Assembly: GCA_030737875.1 (NCBI GenBank) | Contig: CM060912.1 | Span: 126,200,493-126,264,492 of the forward strand | Length of the DNA stretch: 64,000 nucleotides | Direction: 5' to 3' | Origin: Allium sativum | Lineage: Eukaryota > Streptophyta > Magnoliopsida > Asparagales > Amaryllidaceae | Shown here: positions 22,393-34,562 of the stretch, one piece after another | Position numbering within the stretch: the first letter of the stretch is position 1 | Layout of the letters: each line of letters starts with the position of its first letter | Made by a program: the position numbers and the translations under genes | Notes under the pieces: generated by a model | Databases searched by the model: none | The model's input: only the letters and a program-made list of their open reading frames with translations | Told to the model about the DNA's origin: nothing

Positions 22393-25300
22393 CCGTAATG
22401 TCAAACTGTAGTTGCATGTCATTTTTCGTGATTTTTGGGTATCGTGTGTGATCACACGAATTTTTAGAAGACGAATTTACGATGGAGAATGTACCAGGAA
22501 TATTCCTTCTACAAAATATCTAAATATTTGTCTCCAATATAAATACACCACCCTTACCCTCTAAACCTAATTTCACTTTTCGTTGGTCAAACATTTATAT
22601 TTCCGCCGTTTGTTTTCCCTCACAGCAAAAGTTCGTTCAAAAGAAAAACCAATAGAAAATCCAAAACAAATCATTAAATCCTGAAACTAAACTCGTTGGA
22701 TTCAGCGAAGGAAGTGCTTCGATTCTGTGTATGTCTTTCATAGTTCGACGTCACTTCTGGCACTCAAAATACCAATTGTGAAGACTAGGGTTACCTCGTT
22801 CGAGAGGTGTGAGCATCGATGGAAGTTGGGATGGTTATTTTTGGGTTTGGCTCGAAATTCCGCACCTAGTGTGCAAGTTGGGAGGACTTCGGTGATCACT
22901 GTTGTCGCGCGAGATACAGTCGCGTGAGCCAGTGCTGTTCAACGGAAATTGGGATGGGATTTCGAATTCGTTCGTATGGTATTGGGAGGGAGGAATTCGG
23001 AAGTAGGAGCTCGATGGTGGGTCTCGTTTGATTTTTCGTGAAGTGTAGATGGAGCGTGGGCGAGGAGAACGTCGGCTATGGTGGTTTGAGCTATACTGGA
23101 GCGACAGTTTTGTTTTGGGGAAGAAGAGGTTGGAGGATGGGCTTATGTGGATGGAAATGGGCCAAGTATTTTGGTAAAGCCCATGTTATATAAAGTTAAA
23201 TTCAAATTAAACAGTGTAAACTTCGAAATGTTATAACTCGGTCATATATAATCGAAATTCAGCGAAACAGGATCCCTTAGGATCATATGGACGAGAACTA
23301 CCCAATGAAGCTGACTGGAAGTAGATTGGGGCTCGTGTGAATTTATGGCGAAATAAACTGTTTGATTCAAATCAAACAACAGTTTATCGTTCTTTAACGA
23401 TGAACTACAAATGTGAGTAAATCTCACTAACTCTGAACAGTTTATAATTTCATGTTGTATTTTTAGAACTGTTAAATATTGGTTGATTGACTGTGTGTTG
23501 ACTGTTTGATTGAACTGCTAGTCAGTTAGTTGAATTTCTATATTGATTCTGTTTAACATAATATATCATATGGAACTGAAAGTGATGTTGATTTTATTGT
23601 GTAACATCTGTGGATGCAGGGAAACAGGTTGGAGGAATCCGATTGGATTCCTCAACAGTTATTTTATTGTTTTCATATATTGTGATATATGACGTGATTT
23701 ATAAATTATATGTGTATGGACGATATTGGACATCGTAATTTGATATGTTAAACACCATAACATACCGGGATTTGGAGAAAAGGGGAATTTGTCAAAGTGA
23801 ATACTGAAAAGAGAATATTTATAAATAGAATATTTATAAATAGAAATTTATTTATAAATGGATTATTTATAAATAGAAAATACTTAGAAATAAAACCCTA
23901 AAGGAATTATTTGCAAACCATTTGCAAATAGATTAGAAAGAGAAATGTTTGTAATCCATTTACAAATGAGATTGAACAGGGAATATTTGTAAAACCTTTA
24001 CAAATGAAATCGAAAAGGAGATATTTGTAAAACCAATTACAAATAGAATTAAAAAGGAAATATTTAGAAAATAAATAGTTATAAAAAGGAAAGTTTTTTT
24101 ATAACCGAATAGGATGTTATAAAAAGGAAAACGTTATAAAAAGGAAAACGTTATAAAAAAGGAAAAGATTACTAAAAAGGAAATCATTTGTAAAGTGAAG
24201 AACCGTTACTAAAAGTAAATCTTTATAAATGAATAGTTTATTCGAAAAGGAGTTAATCGAATTTAGTTATTCGAATAGAGTTAAATCGAATATGGTATTC
24301 AAAGGGAGTCAATCGAATAAGGTATTCGAAAGTTAGTAAATCGAATATGTTATTCAAAAAGGGGTTAGTCGAGTCAAGTTAGCTGAATAGAGTTATCGAA
24401 TATTAGTTAATCGAATAGAGTAAATTGAATAGAGTTATCGAATATTAGTTATTCGAATAGAGTTAAATGGAGTTAAAGGAATAAATCGAATATAGTTTAT
24501 TCGAATGGAATTAAAGGAGTTAATCGAATTTGGTTTATTCGAATAGAGTTAAAGGAGTTATCGACTAGAGTTAAATCAAATAGAGTTAATCCAATAGCGT
24601 TAGTCCAATAGAGTTAATTGATAAGGTTAATCGAATAGAGTAAACTGAATAGAGTTATCGAATATACCTTATCGAAGGAAAGAATTATCGAATAGAGATG
24701 ATTCGAAAGAGAGTTACGTAAGGAAGTTTGTTAAAGAATTAAAAGGTGAACTTTGTCTATTTCAAGAATTGAAACGTTGTTCAGTTAAGGTCTGAGAGGT
24801 AGTATTACCCCAACTTGATTGACTTCATTTTTAACTAAGGAATGGTTAAGGTTCGATAGCGAAGGTGGGTTAAAGGAATTTAGTTAATAAGCGTAATGGT
24901 TTGAGTTGGCATCGCGATGGTTTGTTTAAACATCTGTCTAAGCCCAATGAAGGAGCTTTGGAAATGTTTTCCAAATAAGAACCAGAAATGTTTTCTGATA
25001 TAGAAAACAAGAAAAGGAAATGTTTTCCAATGGTAATAACATATATTTTCTAAATTTAGAAAATAAGAAATGTTGAATATAGGGAAACAGGAGATGAAAA
25101 ATGAACTAAGGAGATAAACGTTAAATGATGTTTGATCGATATAAATTTCCATCTGGAAATAATTTCGTTGTTTGCACACGTGTTTTTCTTTGATGGTTAA
25201 ATCACAGACTATCAAAGTTTTGACCATTTTAACGTTGTTAATATGGAGAGACCGGTTGAATTATTATCCAAAGAACCACTCTGTATTGGCATAAGCGTTG

Positions 25301-26603
25301 CGAATCATATATGCCAAAGATAATTGAAGACGGAGTAAAGTGCAAGGGCTATTGTATAAGTCTTAGATAATAGTGCCTAAGATGGATGTACTGAATAGTG
25401 CCTTCGGTTCATCCTGTTCCTGGATGACTTGTATGGATGAATGTCTGACAGAGTATTTCCAGAAAGGTCACGTACATTGATTTGTTCAACCGTACCAAGA
25501 GTGGAAGCGAAGAAGGAAACTTCTTTAGCTAACACGTAATGTACTGTTGTAGACGTCAATTAGTATTTTTGATAGATCTGACAATGTGGCATTCGAAGTG
25601 AATCTGATGTGATGATGAAGCGTAACCTCGAGCCTCATCAACCGGTAAATGACAGAAATCGGGCAAGCAGCATGGCTAAGTCGGTCGCTCCGAAGTAGGG
25701 TGTATAATCACCTGATCTAGAGTTTCATTTATTTCTAAAAATCTATTGCCGATACTGTCTCATTCGGGAAACGGTTGCTGATCCCAACCGTTGGTGATAT
25801 ACATTCGATACATTCAAGCGAAATGAGTGGTCGGTCATGTGTGACCGGTTTTCAAGAAGTTCTTGTTGAACCCAGTGTATTCCTTTCTAGAGGTACACTA
25901 GCGAAAGGTGGTTCCATACCTTGTCATAGTTGGAAATCCATTACCCAATACGTGCTTGCGGTTTTGATTGTATACTATATATGTAGAACGTGAGATGAAA
26001 GCGTTTCTGCTAGATGATTATTATTATTGTGATTGATAGACATTATTATAATACGATAATGGTTTTGAAATAAAGATATTTTAGATTCTCATAAGGGAAA
26101 AACCCATTCCGTTATATGGCGTGGTCTTATGAGATATCATTTACTTGTTCGAACTGTTTTAAACTGTTTTACTCATACCAGTCCCGTGACTGACCCGGAG
26201 TTTATTTTGTTTTGTTTTCCCTAAACTCTTGGGTGCCTAATTTTGTATGGGCAGTCAAGTAGTCGGGATTTACAGATATACCTGAAGAGCTGGAGCACAA
26301 GGCTTCAGGATCATATAACTATAGTTTATTTCCGCTATGTTGTAAGTGTTGTACTTTGAAATGATATGTATATGCAAGTACAGATTTATACTTCAAAGTT
26401 ATGTTATATATTATATGTTATTCGTTCCGCTGTGAGGTTCGTGTTACTCTGATGTTGTTCTTCTTCTTCTATTCCAAGTTTCTATCTTTTCTATTATCAC
26501 CCTCTGTTTTCTTTCTATTAATTTCCTGATTTTCAGTTTAATTTGGGGTTGGACTTGTGTTATTTAGTCAGCTCAAATTGGACCGGATTTTCGGGTCATT
26601 ACA
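22393..26603 (+). mobile_element. Right fragment of the interrupted long LTR (solo or 3' LTR)
   Basis: It ends with a GACCGGATTTTCGGGTCATTACA terminus and no primer site follows, so this is a solo LTR or a 3' LTR. The 25740-26150 block (ACCATTGGTGATATACAT-like, GAGTGGTCGGTCATGTGTG, GGTTCCATACCTTGTCATAG, GGCGTGGTCTTATGAG) closely matches 44380-44740 and 50045-50400 in the gag-only gypsy LTRs, placing it in a related family. A TATAAATACACC at 22537-22550 could be its promoter. The apparent small frames here are shared LTR sequence, not genes. Confidence 0.7.
23800..24720 (+). repeat. Array of short hairpin units inside the LTR
   Basis: Degenerate AT-rich units with changing stems: TATTTGCAAA-CCA-TTTGCAAATA (23908-23930), ATTTGTAAA-ACC-TTTACAAAT (23985-24005), TCGAATA-AGG-TATTCGA (near 24310) and many TCGAAT..ATTCGA pairs joined by AGAGTTAA. 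Sequence drifts along the array while the self-complementary layout is kept. Confidence 0.7.
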
Positions 26604-29600
26604 CAAGAAGTAAGGATGTCTTTGTAGTTAGGTGCTACACTGTAAATGAATTCGAAAAAAGTAAAATTATGTTGAAGGCAACATAAGAAAATTAGATTAC
26701 TCGGCGCTGTAACTTGTTCATAATGTAATCAGCAGATCAGATTTTCGGATTTTGTACAAAAAATCATTTTCATATCCCAATGTAGAAAAATAAATAGGAA
26801 AATGAAATGGTAAACTTTTGAAAAGGTTTAATGGTTAATCATAATCCTCTTTATTGCAAGGTTGTTCATCATTTTATTTCTTTGATTTATAGATGGGGTA
26901 CCTATTATGTAACAGTTGAAGAACATGCTTTTAAATTGAAATAAATGAAATTGTAAGTAGTCAATATGGGTATAATTCTAATCATAATAAAGAGTTTGAA
27001 ACAGAAATTTGGGATGCAACATGAATGTGTAAATTTGAATAAGTAAGAGTATCATTCCATTGACCAGAATTTGATATCATTCTATAAGAATGGAGCACAA
27101 TATCATTTGAAATGTTTTAACCATTGTTATTCTATCGAATTTGCTTCTAATATAATATCGTATTGCAGTTACATCAAACTTACCTTCAAAACCAAAATTC
27201 ATTTTCAGCAGTAACAGCCATATGGATAAAAGAAACCTTTGTATGTTTTATTGCAACGATACCAAATTCACACACAGGTTAATGCTTATGGTTTAACTTC
27301 AGACAAAAGAAGTGAGTCTTTTGTATATATTTGTTGATTAGAATAATAATATTCAAAAAAAAACAACAAATATTTATTGATTGATTTCAAAAATCGAACT
27401 TCGTGTGGAGTAGATAGTTAAAGATGAATCTTAGTTATTGTATAAGTTCTTTTTAGACAAAAACTACGAAAAACTTGTGAACACGTTATATTGTAAAAAA
27501 GTAGAAAATGAACTTGAAAGGAAAATCTTACCAATCACAATCTCTAATTAAATAATGTAAAAAAAATGACAATACCATCATGCAAAATTTTAGTTTATTG
27601 TCATACAAAGCATACATATGTGTAAAAAACTAATGAAAGCATTGAGTGTTTGAACGAAGTTGAAGCTGGTGTAATTTTAGAAAATGACTAATTTGTATAT
27701 TGTTAGGTAAGAATAGGACATGAAACCATTTGGAAGTCATACAATAATACAATATAATGTAAAAAAAAACATGATATATTGATAGTCAAACTAAAATGTG
27801 AACTGGTTGATTAAATTAACAATGTCGTAAGGTTCTAAATAACCCTATGTTTGTAAAAAAAAAAAAAAAAAAAAAATACTATTGGAACTGATAATAGTAG
27901 AGTTACTTATAATTGTAAGAATAACTATCATGTTCATCAATCTTCATTGTACACTAACCATTTTGACGGATGAGAAGTTTCAAATTACATGACTACCTTG
28001 GACGGATGTAAAATACCATAGATCGCAAATTTTGCTTATAATAGAAATTGAGATTATTTGTCATATTAATTTCATGGAAAATGTAATACTTATCACAATT
28101 GGTTCTAAAATGAATTTCTCCTTGGCTATTGCTCTCTTATTCAAAAGTCATACCCATGAAACCATTCAATAACTAGATTACAGAATAACAAAAAATTATC
28201 ATTGTGATGCTTAAGCTGTAGGTTCTAATCACCGCTAAAAAATGCATGGTGAGTACAATAATTTTATGAACATAATTATTTAAGGCAATGGTGTTATACA
28301 AATATACACAATGAATATAATATTGTACTACTCAAGTTATAGGTACAAAAGCCCGTAAAAGTTTGATTTGAAAAAAATGACAATAAAAATGTGAATAGGA
28401 GAAAAATAAGAAAGAGAAATATATAATATTTGTGGAACTGTTATCCGGCCTTGAAGTTCCTTTGATTGCCTCTTTTCTACCCTATATGTTTGATAAAACT
28501 ACTAAAAAATTAGACTTGTATTAGGAGAATAATTTATCTAAACGTTGATAGCGCACTAATGTACAATTAAGCCTTGTTGAAAACAATTTGAAAATCAGGG
28601 TAATGAAAGTGTGAAGTTGCAAGCTTCGAAACCAAGATAGGTAAAAATAACAGGTAGAAATTTAGAATAGACACACAATACTTAAAATAACTTAAATGTA
28701 TATCAAGCTTGTATTATTATTTTCCACGCTAAATCCATTTTGATGTAATTGATTGCCGAGGGAAAGAGACGACAAAAGGTATCCAACCTTTTTAAGGGAG
28801 TCTGCTTGATCTTTTTCATTATACTATAGTAAGCAAATTCAGATACCATTATAGTGTCAGATGCTATTGGGTGGTTGCGAACGAACATATAAATAATTTG
28901 TTAAACCTATTACAGATATAATAAATCTTATTTTCATCAAAATGTCCAAAAAAGTTAAAACTACAGTCTTCATGTAATCAGTACAATCTAAATGCATGAG
29001 GCTAACACCTAAATGTGTTGGAGTAAATGCAGATCCAATCTCATGTAAATCTTAAACCAACCTATACACATACTTCTTTTAAACCAAAACAAAACATTAT
29101 CAATTTAATAAAGGCCTAACTAATTCAACTTAAGTTGCTAAAAAACCAGTAAACCTTGAGAAACTATTCGGTAATATCTTTAAAATTATTGGTCTTTCTT
29201 TAATATTGTAGTTTGGTTACGAACTTCATCTTCTGTTTATCCATAGAGAGGTTTATTTTTCAGTACTCATGTTACTTTTTGTATGCTATATTAAGAAAAT
29301 AGATAGGCAATTTATTTTTTTAGGAATATCCGAACCAGTCTTTGGTTTAATTTACAGTCTACTCTTGTCATAATCAATTCCTTCTACAGTTTTGTTACGC
29401 CTCATTCATAACTGTAATCGTTTTGTCTTGTTTTTGTTCAAGTTCCAACTGGATTGGCAAATCTATTTCTTACCCCAGAAAAGAGTTGTCTGCTACTTAT
29501 CATTAAATCAATTTTTTATCCATCTTCGAACTGTTACGCCAACTTTTTGACATGAAGACACATCATTTGTATCAGGAAAAATATTTTGGCTTATGGCTGA

Positions 29601-30670
29601 TGCTATACTTTTCCATATACTTGCTCAGATTTTGGTCCTTTAAAAAACATTATGAAAGTCCAAATCAATGATTTGGTTGGCTTTGCAACCCTACCAAAGT
29701 CCATTTCAGATTGCAAAATAAGCTAAACTATCATATAAAATCAAATGGCATATTGCCATAACCAATCAATTGAAACAAATCGATAGGCAGTTTTAGCATG
29801 AATCTAGGGGCAGTTTTAGCATGAACCAGAATCAATTAATTGGAATTTTTGATAAGTAACAGATTCCATAAGGAAAAAAGATAATTACAAAATTCATAAA
29901 TAAAACTCATACCAGATAATATATAAGCAGATATCATCTCCTTCACAATAGAAAGGGATTTGTACTGGAGGTGCGGAGTCACGGATGAAAATATTACTAT
30001 GTTATAAAATAGCTTTCCAGTTGTTCTTCTTGTCGCAATACCGTACAATCAGGACCAACGCTATCACCACATGGCCAATCCCGACTAATTACCTCAGTCA
30101 ATCACTCCGGAACCATCCATGATTTGTATACGGAACCTAATAGTGCAGCAATTAGAAGGGGAGTAAAAGATTTCAAAGTTGTAAATTTGCAAAATATAAT
30201 AAGCATTGGCTTGCGGTTAACAATATAAGATCTAGCATAGAAGAAGAACATATGGACAGTTGAAACCAAGTATGATAGGAATTATAGCGTACGGTCACAC
30301 TCACCGTCGGGGTTCAACGACTCCTGACCAAGACGAACTGTGTGCAGCCTACCGTTGGATGGCAGGTTGAGAACAAAGCGACGATGATGGCTACGACGGA
30401 CCGCGTGGTGAGGAGTTCGCGAAGGAGCGACGGATAAAATTGGACATCGTGGCCAGAGTTGAAGGAGGATTAGTCAGTCAGTGTGAAAGACGTTGAAATC
30501 GGGTGGAAGCGGTTGGTTGTTACTTCACACGAACGTAAACATAGAAGAGGAAGTTAGGTTTGGGAAAGCCGGAGAACCCGGAGGAGGAAGTTATTGCGGA
30601 AGAAGTGATCTGAACGCGTAATTTTTTTTTTTTTCCTCGATGTAGGAAAAGCGGAAGAAGGGTATACTTA
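26604..30670. other. AT-rich intergenic sequence, no recognisable gene
   Basis: Four kilobases of AT-rich DNA with only short random frames and a run of 22 As at 27855-27876. A GC-richer block at 30290-30620 has, on the minus strand, a possible 5'-exon look (short ATG frame, then a GTGAGT donor near 30304), but no protein could be recognised. The sequence ends in TTA (30668-30670), the left target duplication of the Harbinger element. Confidence 0.5.
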
Positions 30671-30735
30671 GAGCATCTCCAACGGTTGAAGAATTCATTT
30701 TCACAATCCTGAACCATGGCCAAAACGCTCCCTGA

Positions 30736-30871
30736 GGGCATCTCCAGTGGATTCAGGGCTGAATATTCAGCCTTGAATGGGTGAGTAGGCGCCAGTGGTC
30801 TGGCGCCTACAATACAGGTGCCAGGATTCTGGCGCCTGTAATACAGGCGCCAGGATTCTGGCGCCTATAAA
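30736..30871 (+). repeat. Left terminal repeat, hairpin chain and TATA box of the inner Harbinger
   Basis: The terminal repeat runs into the perfect 16-bp palindrome GGCTGAATATTCAGCC (30757-30772). GC-rich hairpins follow: GGCGCCAG-TGGT-CTGGCGCC (30788-30807) and then CTGGCGCCTGTA..ACAGGCGCCAG (about 30829-30853). A TATAAA at 30866-30871 may be the promoter of the PMD gene, whose ATG is 93 bp downstream. Confidence 0.75.
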
Positions 30872-30963
30872 CCCCCCCACCCCCCCCCTCCGCCATTTTT
30901 TCCCTCAATTTTTCACTCAAGCTTCTTTTTTTAATTTTGTTTTTAATAGAAAATTGAAGTGAG

Positions 30964-33188
30964 ATGCCGCCGCGATCTAATAAAGTTGGAAGAAGAGTTC
31001 GACGTAAGCCCTCTGATGAGCAAGCAGATCCAGTACACATACCTCCGGCTCTTGGAGTATCAGCAGATGAGCTTCGTGTCCTACACGATCTTCCAGAGGG
31101 TTATCAGCATAGAGCTGATACTGCATTTGACTCGATACCGGTATAACTTTAACGTTAATTATTTATAGTATTGCGCATTTAATATGTTCGTACTAGCCTA
31201 ATAACTGTTACTGAATTGGAAAACATTCCTTATTTCATTATATATATGATCATCACATTCATTGTCGAGGTAGTTGGGCGAAGTGCATTCTTAAATTTTA
31301 TGACAAACTCCCCCCTTCTATTAAAGATAGGTTGCATCGAAGTCCTTTTGGACAGTTTTTATCAATTAGGCCGATTCAGACGTTGGACAGAACTCTATTA
31401 CAGGCACTATGCGAGAGGTGGTGGCCGACCACACATACATTTCATTTTTCTGACTTTGAGCTTGGTATCACACCTCTCGATTTCTATATGTTAACTGGTA
31501 TTGAGATTGGTCATATTGATCGGAGACCGGTTTCTTTTGATGACTTGTACGAGTCGGTTCGGTTGTATTCCGTCTTCTTACCCCATTTGGATGAGTCTCA
31601 CGTTAGTAGTGGTGCGGTTACTTTGACTTACCTCCAGCAGTACATCACTGCTAATTCCTGTCGACCAGAGCTTGTGGATGGGGTGACTAGGGCATTTCTA
31701 TTGTACTTGTTTGGTTCGACATTTTTTTCGAACCAAAGAAGTACCATTCGCTGGGGGTATTTAGCTTCACTTACTATGTTAGATCAGCTTGATAAGATAG
31801 ATTGGGGCACAGCTATACTAGGTAGTTTGTACTCTGCATTAGATTTGTATGTGTTGGGAGACATTAGAGAGATGCAGGCTTTGTGGTATATTTTGCCCTT
31901 TTGGTACTATGAGTATACGGCCAACATGCATCGACGCATGGTAGAGATGGCGAGTCAAGTTGGTGAGCAGTTCTTTCCGCGGATGAGACGGTGGGAGGCT
32001 ATTCATTATGTACCTCGTGCTCCAGTGGGTGTACGTCATGAGTTGATGGAGGCTAGGATACAGCTGGACATGCGTAGTCGTGGAAATTTGATACGCACTC
32101 CTTGGGCCTCACATTTGGCTCATCTGACAGATGCAGGCATTATTACCGACGCCCACCCGATGACGGTTGCATATACACTATCTATTCGTCGGGTGGCTTT
32201 ACTTACCCCTACTTTTTTGCCCATGTGGTATTTGGGCGAGAGATGTGCGTATCAGACTAGCAGTGATACGCGTATACCCGGAGATCCTTTACCTTGCGAG
32301 GACATGTTTGGTAGATATCGGTTGATTGGATCAGAGTACATACAGGCACTACGGCAGGCTGGTTGGGTTGATATTGACCCTTTCTTCATTTTTGGGGATT
32401 ACGATTCCTATTGGCATCGAGTTTCTCCACGTAGACTTCTATGCCCGGATTATGCTCGAGGGATCAACTCCGATCATTTAGGACCTCATATGGGAGCCGG
32501 TAGGGTTCAGATACCGCAGGTTTCATTTTTCCCTACTCCGTCACAGTTTTCACAGCCTCCGATGCAGATAGAGCCAGATTGTATGTTTAGAGCATACGGC
32601 ATTTCGTGTACCGTTATTGAGCAGCCGATAGTGATTCCAGATGACCCCGATTATCCAGGTGTACCCTCAGCCGGACTATACCCTCCATACCAGGTATGGT
32701 TATTACATAGTTAAAGTTACGTACAGTTATTATTAATAGTTCTCTTTAAACGAATTCATACAAGTAATTCACGTCATATATCTCTGTAGTACGCACAGTT
32801 GTTGGATCAGTCTAGAGTCACCCTTGCCGTTTACCGTGAGATGACTCTTTCGCATACTCAGATGCTGCATCAGCAGTACCGTAGTCATACAGAGATGTTG
32901 GAGTCTCAGATCGATGAGTTATCAGAGATGCTTAGGGCTCAGAGGCCGTTTGCACAAGCTGGTCCGAGTTGGTCTTCGACTAGAGATTTTGATGAGGCAA
33001 CTAATCTTGACGATTTGCCGACCCATTATGCCGATCAGGACGACGATGCGGACGATGACGATGATGCTGATGTTGATGATGACGATGTTGATGATGAGGA
33101 TGATGTAGACGACGACGTCGATGACGATGTCGGTGATGATGATAGAGATGACGATGGTAGCGACGATGATGGAGGTGTTGCTTTTTAG
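30964..33188 (+). CDS. Plant mobile domain (PMD) protein with acidic tail, spliced, transposon-borne
   Basis: Exon 1 starts at ATG 30964 (MPPRSNKVGRRVRRKPSDEQ) and can end at a CCG|GTATAA donor at 31140. Exon 2 is open from about 31284 to 32693 and encodes a plant mobile domain: LDRTLLQALCERWWPTTHTF, HFSDFELGITPLDFYMLTGI, VDGVTRAFLLYLFGSTFF, LASLTMLDQLDKIDWG and WYILPFWYYEY. The intron at 32694-32789 (CAG|GTATGG..TCTGTAG|TAC) is in phase. Exon 3 has a helical stretch and ends in a tail of about 50 residues, almost all Asp, up to TAG 33186-33188. The acceptor of intron 1 is not settled (AAG near 31283 fits the frame). PMD proteins include host silencing factors MAIN and MAIL1, and PMD is known from other transposon classes. 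Its role here is unknown. Confidence 0.85.
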
Positions 33189-33769
33189 TCGTGTAGTGAT
33201 GCTGATGGAGTTTTTTTATATGATTTCATGTATCTTGTTGATGTACTTAAGTAGTGTATTGTAGTATTGCATTGTACTTGTTCTGATGATTAGTTGACTT
33301 TTGTAGTAAGTCCATGTGTTTTACTGATGTTGTATTTGTGGACCTTGGTTTGGTGATGGAGTTTTTTATATGGTTTCTATATCTTAGCTTACTACGGTAT
33401 TTGTGGACTTTGGTTTAGTGATGGAGTTTGTTATATGGTTTCTATATCTTCGCTTACGTCAGTATTTGTAGTTACCGTTCATCTTCTTGTTAATTACCAT
33501 CACGAGATAATTATATAACATGTTTTCTTCTTGAACGCAATCACATTACAACAAGCTTAACAGATACAACAAGTTTAACAGATACAATAAGCTTAACAGC
33601 TACATTAAGAATACGGATAATAGTACTTGCCTACTAAAACATCAAAGCAACACGTTCAGCCTTATGGGATTCGCATTGCGTTCATTCGCAACTCTTGAAC
33701 TTGATTTTCGAGACGCCTTATCTCTCGTTCGAGTTCGTTTGCATATACTATTCCCCTAGGGCACAACGG
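33189..33769. other. Intergenic stretch between convergent PMD and GRF genes
   Basis: 3' regions of the two convergent genes. GGAGTTTTTTATATGG..TATATCTT occurs as degenerate direct repeats (33209-33450). The part from about 33650 is the former C-terminal coding tail of the GRF gene, beyond its stop (see next entry). Confidence 0.5.
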
Positions 33770-34150
33770 CTAGTCAATCCATTCCGTGTACCTGCATCCA
33801 TTTGGGTAGGATGGACAAGCCCGCATGCGCCGCCCAATATTGTCGCCTTCTGCTCGAACCAGAAGTTGGACCGCATGACCGCAGTAGCAAAGTACACGAT
33901 AAGATTCACCTTCATGTTCTTGCGGTGGTACTCGATAGAACTCTACTTCTTGTTGTGGTTGAGCGAGAGCCTGTTGGTTCGACAGTTGAACATGTGGTTC
34001 TTGAACTTCTTGTGGACGATTTACATGTGGCAATTGCGCTTCTTGGGGCCTAATTTGCATTAGAAAATCGAATTCATCTTCGAGCTGCTGAAGCCTCATC
34101 TGTTCCCACGCCTGCTCATCAGAGTCAGTTTCTGATGGCAAAGAAGGCAT
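33770..34150 (-). CDS. GRF-type zinc-finger protein, probably truncated at the C-terminus
   Basis: 126 residues: an acidic N-terminus (MPSLPSETDSDEQAWEQMRL), a Gln/Pro-rich middle with RPQEAQLPHV/RPQEVQEPHV repeats, then a GRF zinc finger: CYCGHA, NIGRRMRACP, GCRYTEWID, i.e. CXC, the G-R-R signature, and later Cys residues plus the aromatic-Trp end. GRF fingers bind single-stranded nucleic acid in topoisomerase 3, NEIL3 and APE2 (family knowledge). The TAG after EWID replaces a codon that is GAA in the copy at 53183; beyond it the same frame stays open with a coiled-coil-like ELEREIRRLENQVQEL segment. So the stop looks recent. A TATATA about 90 bp upstream is shared with the outer copy. Confidence 0.72.
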   Translation of the reverse strand: MPSLPSETDSDEQAWEQMRLQQLEDEFDFLMQIRPQEAQLPHVNRPQEVQEPHVQLSNQQALAQPQQEVEFYRVPPQEHEGESYRVLCYCGHAVQLLVRAEGDNIGRRMRACPSYPNGCRYTEWID

Positions 34151-34562
34151 TTTGAGTGAGTGATAAAAGGAGGAGGAAGTACTTGAATGAGAACGAAGTG
34201 GTTTGAGTGAGATATAATGTGCGTAATTTGAGTAACATATATAGCCACGGGGAGCAGAAAACAGTAAAATAAATAATGATGCTACTGCTCACTGTTTCGC
34301 CTAACTTAATACTGTAGAGAATCTGCTTTTCTTACTGTCATGATGTGAAGGGACACTGGTTCTACTTTTCAATAACTTGTTTTTTTCTTGAACGCAATCA
34401 CATTTCAATAACTTGATACAAACTTAGAGATGGTAGCAACTCTAACCCAATACAACTCTAGCCCAATACAAACTTAATACAAACACAAGGCAGCCACTTA
34501 CGTAATACATTACAAACACAAACAGCAAACTCAAAATACATTACAATTAATAAGGGAGTTTC
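34151..34562. other. Upstream region of the GRF gene and 3' region of the unknown gene
   Basis: No frame of note. The part 34151-34390 matches, inverted, the sequence upstream of the second GRF gene of the outer element (52560-52783), including the TATATA box and a CTGTCATGATGTGA-like segment, so promoter and gene have been inherited together. Confidence 0.55.

Noticed and set aside
25775..25993. Small conserved protein (SGRSCVTGFQEVLVEP), also at 44383 and 50045
   Set aside because: Conserved only because the LTRs are related; it lies mid-LTR with no start or regulatory context and is disrupted differently in each copy.
27855..27876. Poly-A tail of a SINE or LINE
   Set aside because: No pol III boxes, no LINE protein and no target duplication could be found around the A-run.
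29836..30048. Membrane protein exon on the minus strand
   Set aside because: Some hydrophobic stretches are seen, but no frame is supported by splice sites, domain or neighbouring exons.
32799..33188. Independent acidic protein gene
   Set aside because: Reading frame and GT-AG intron at 32694-32789 join it to the PMD gene as its last exon.
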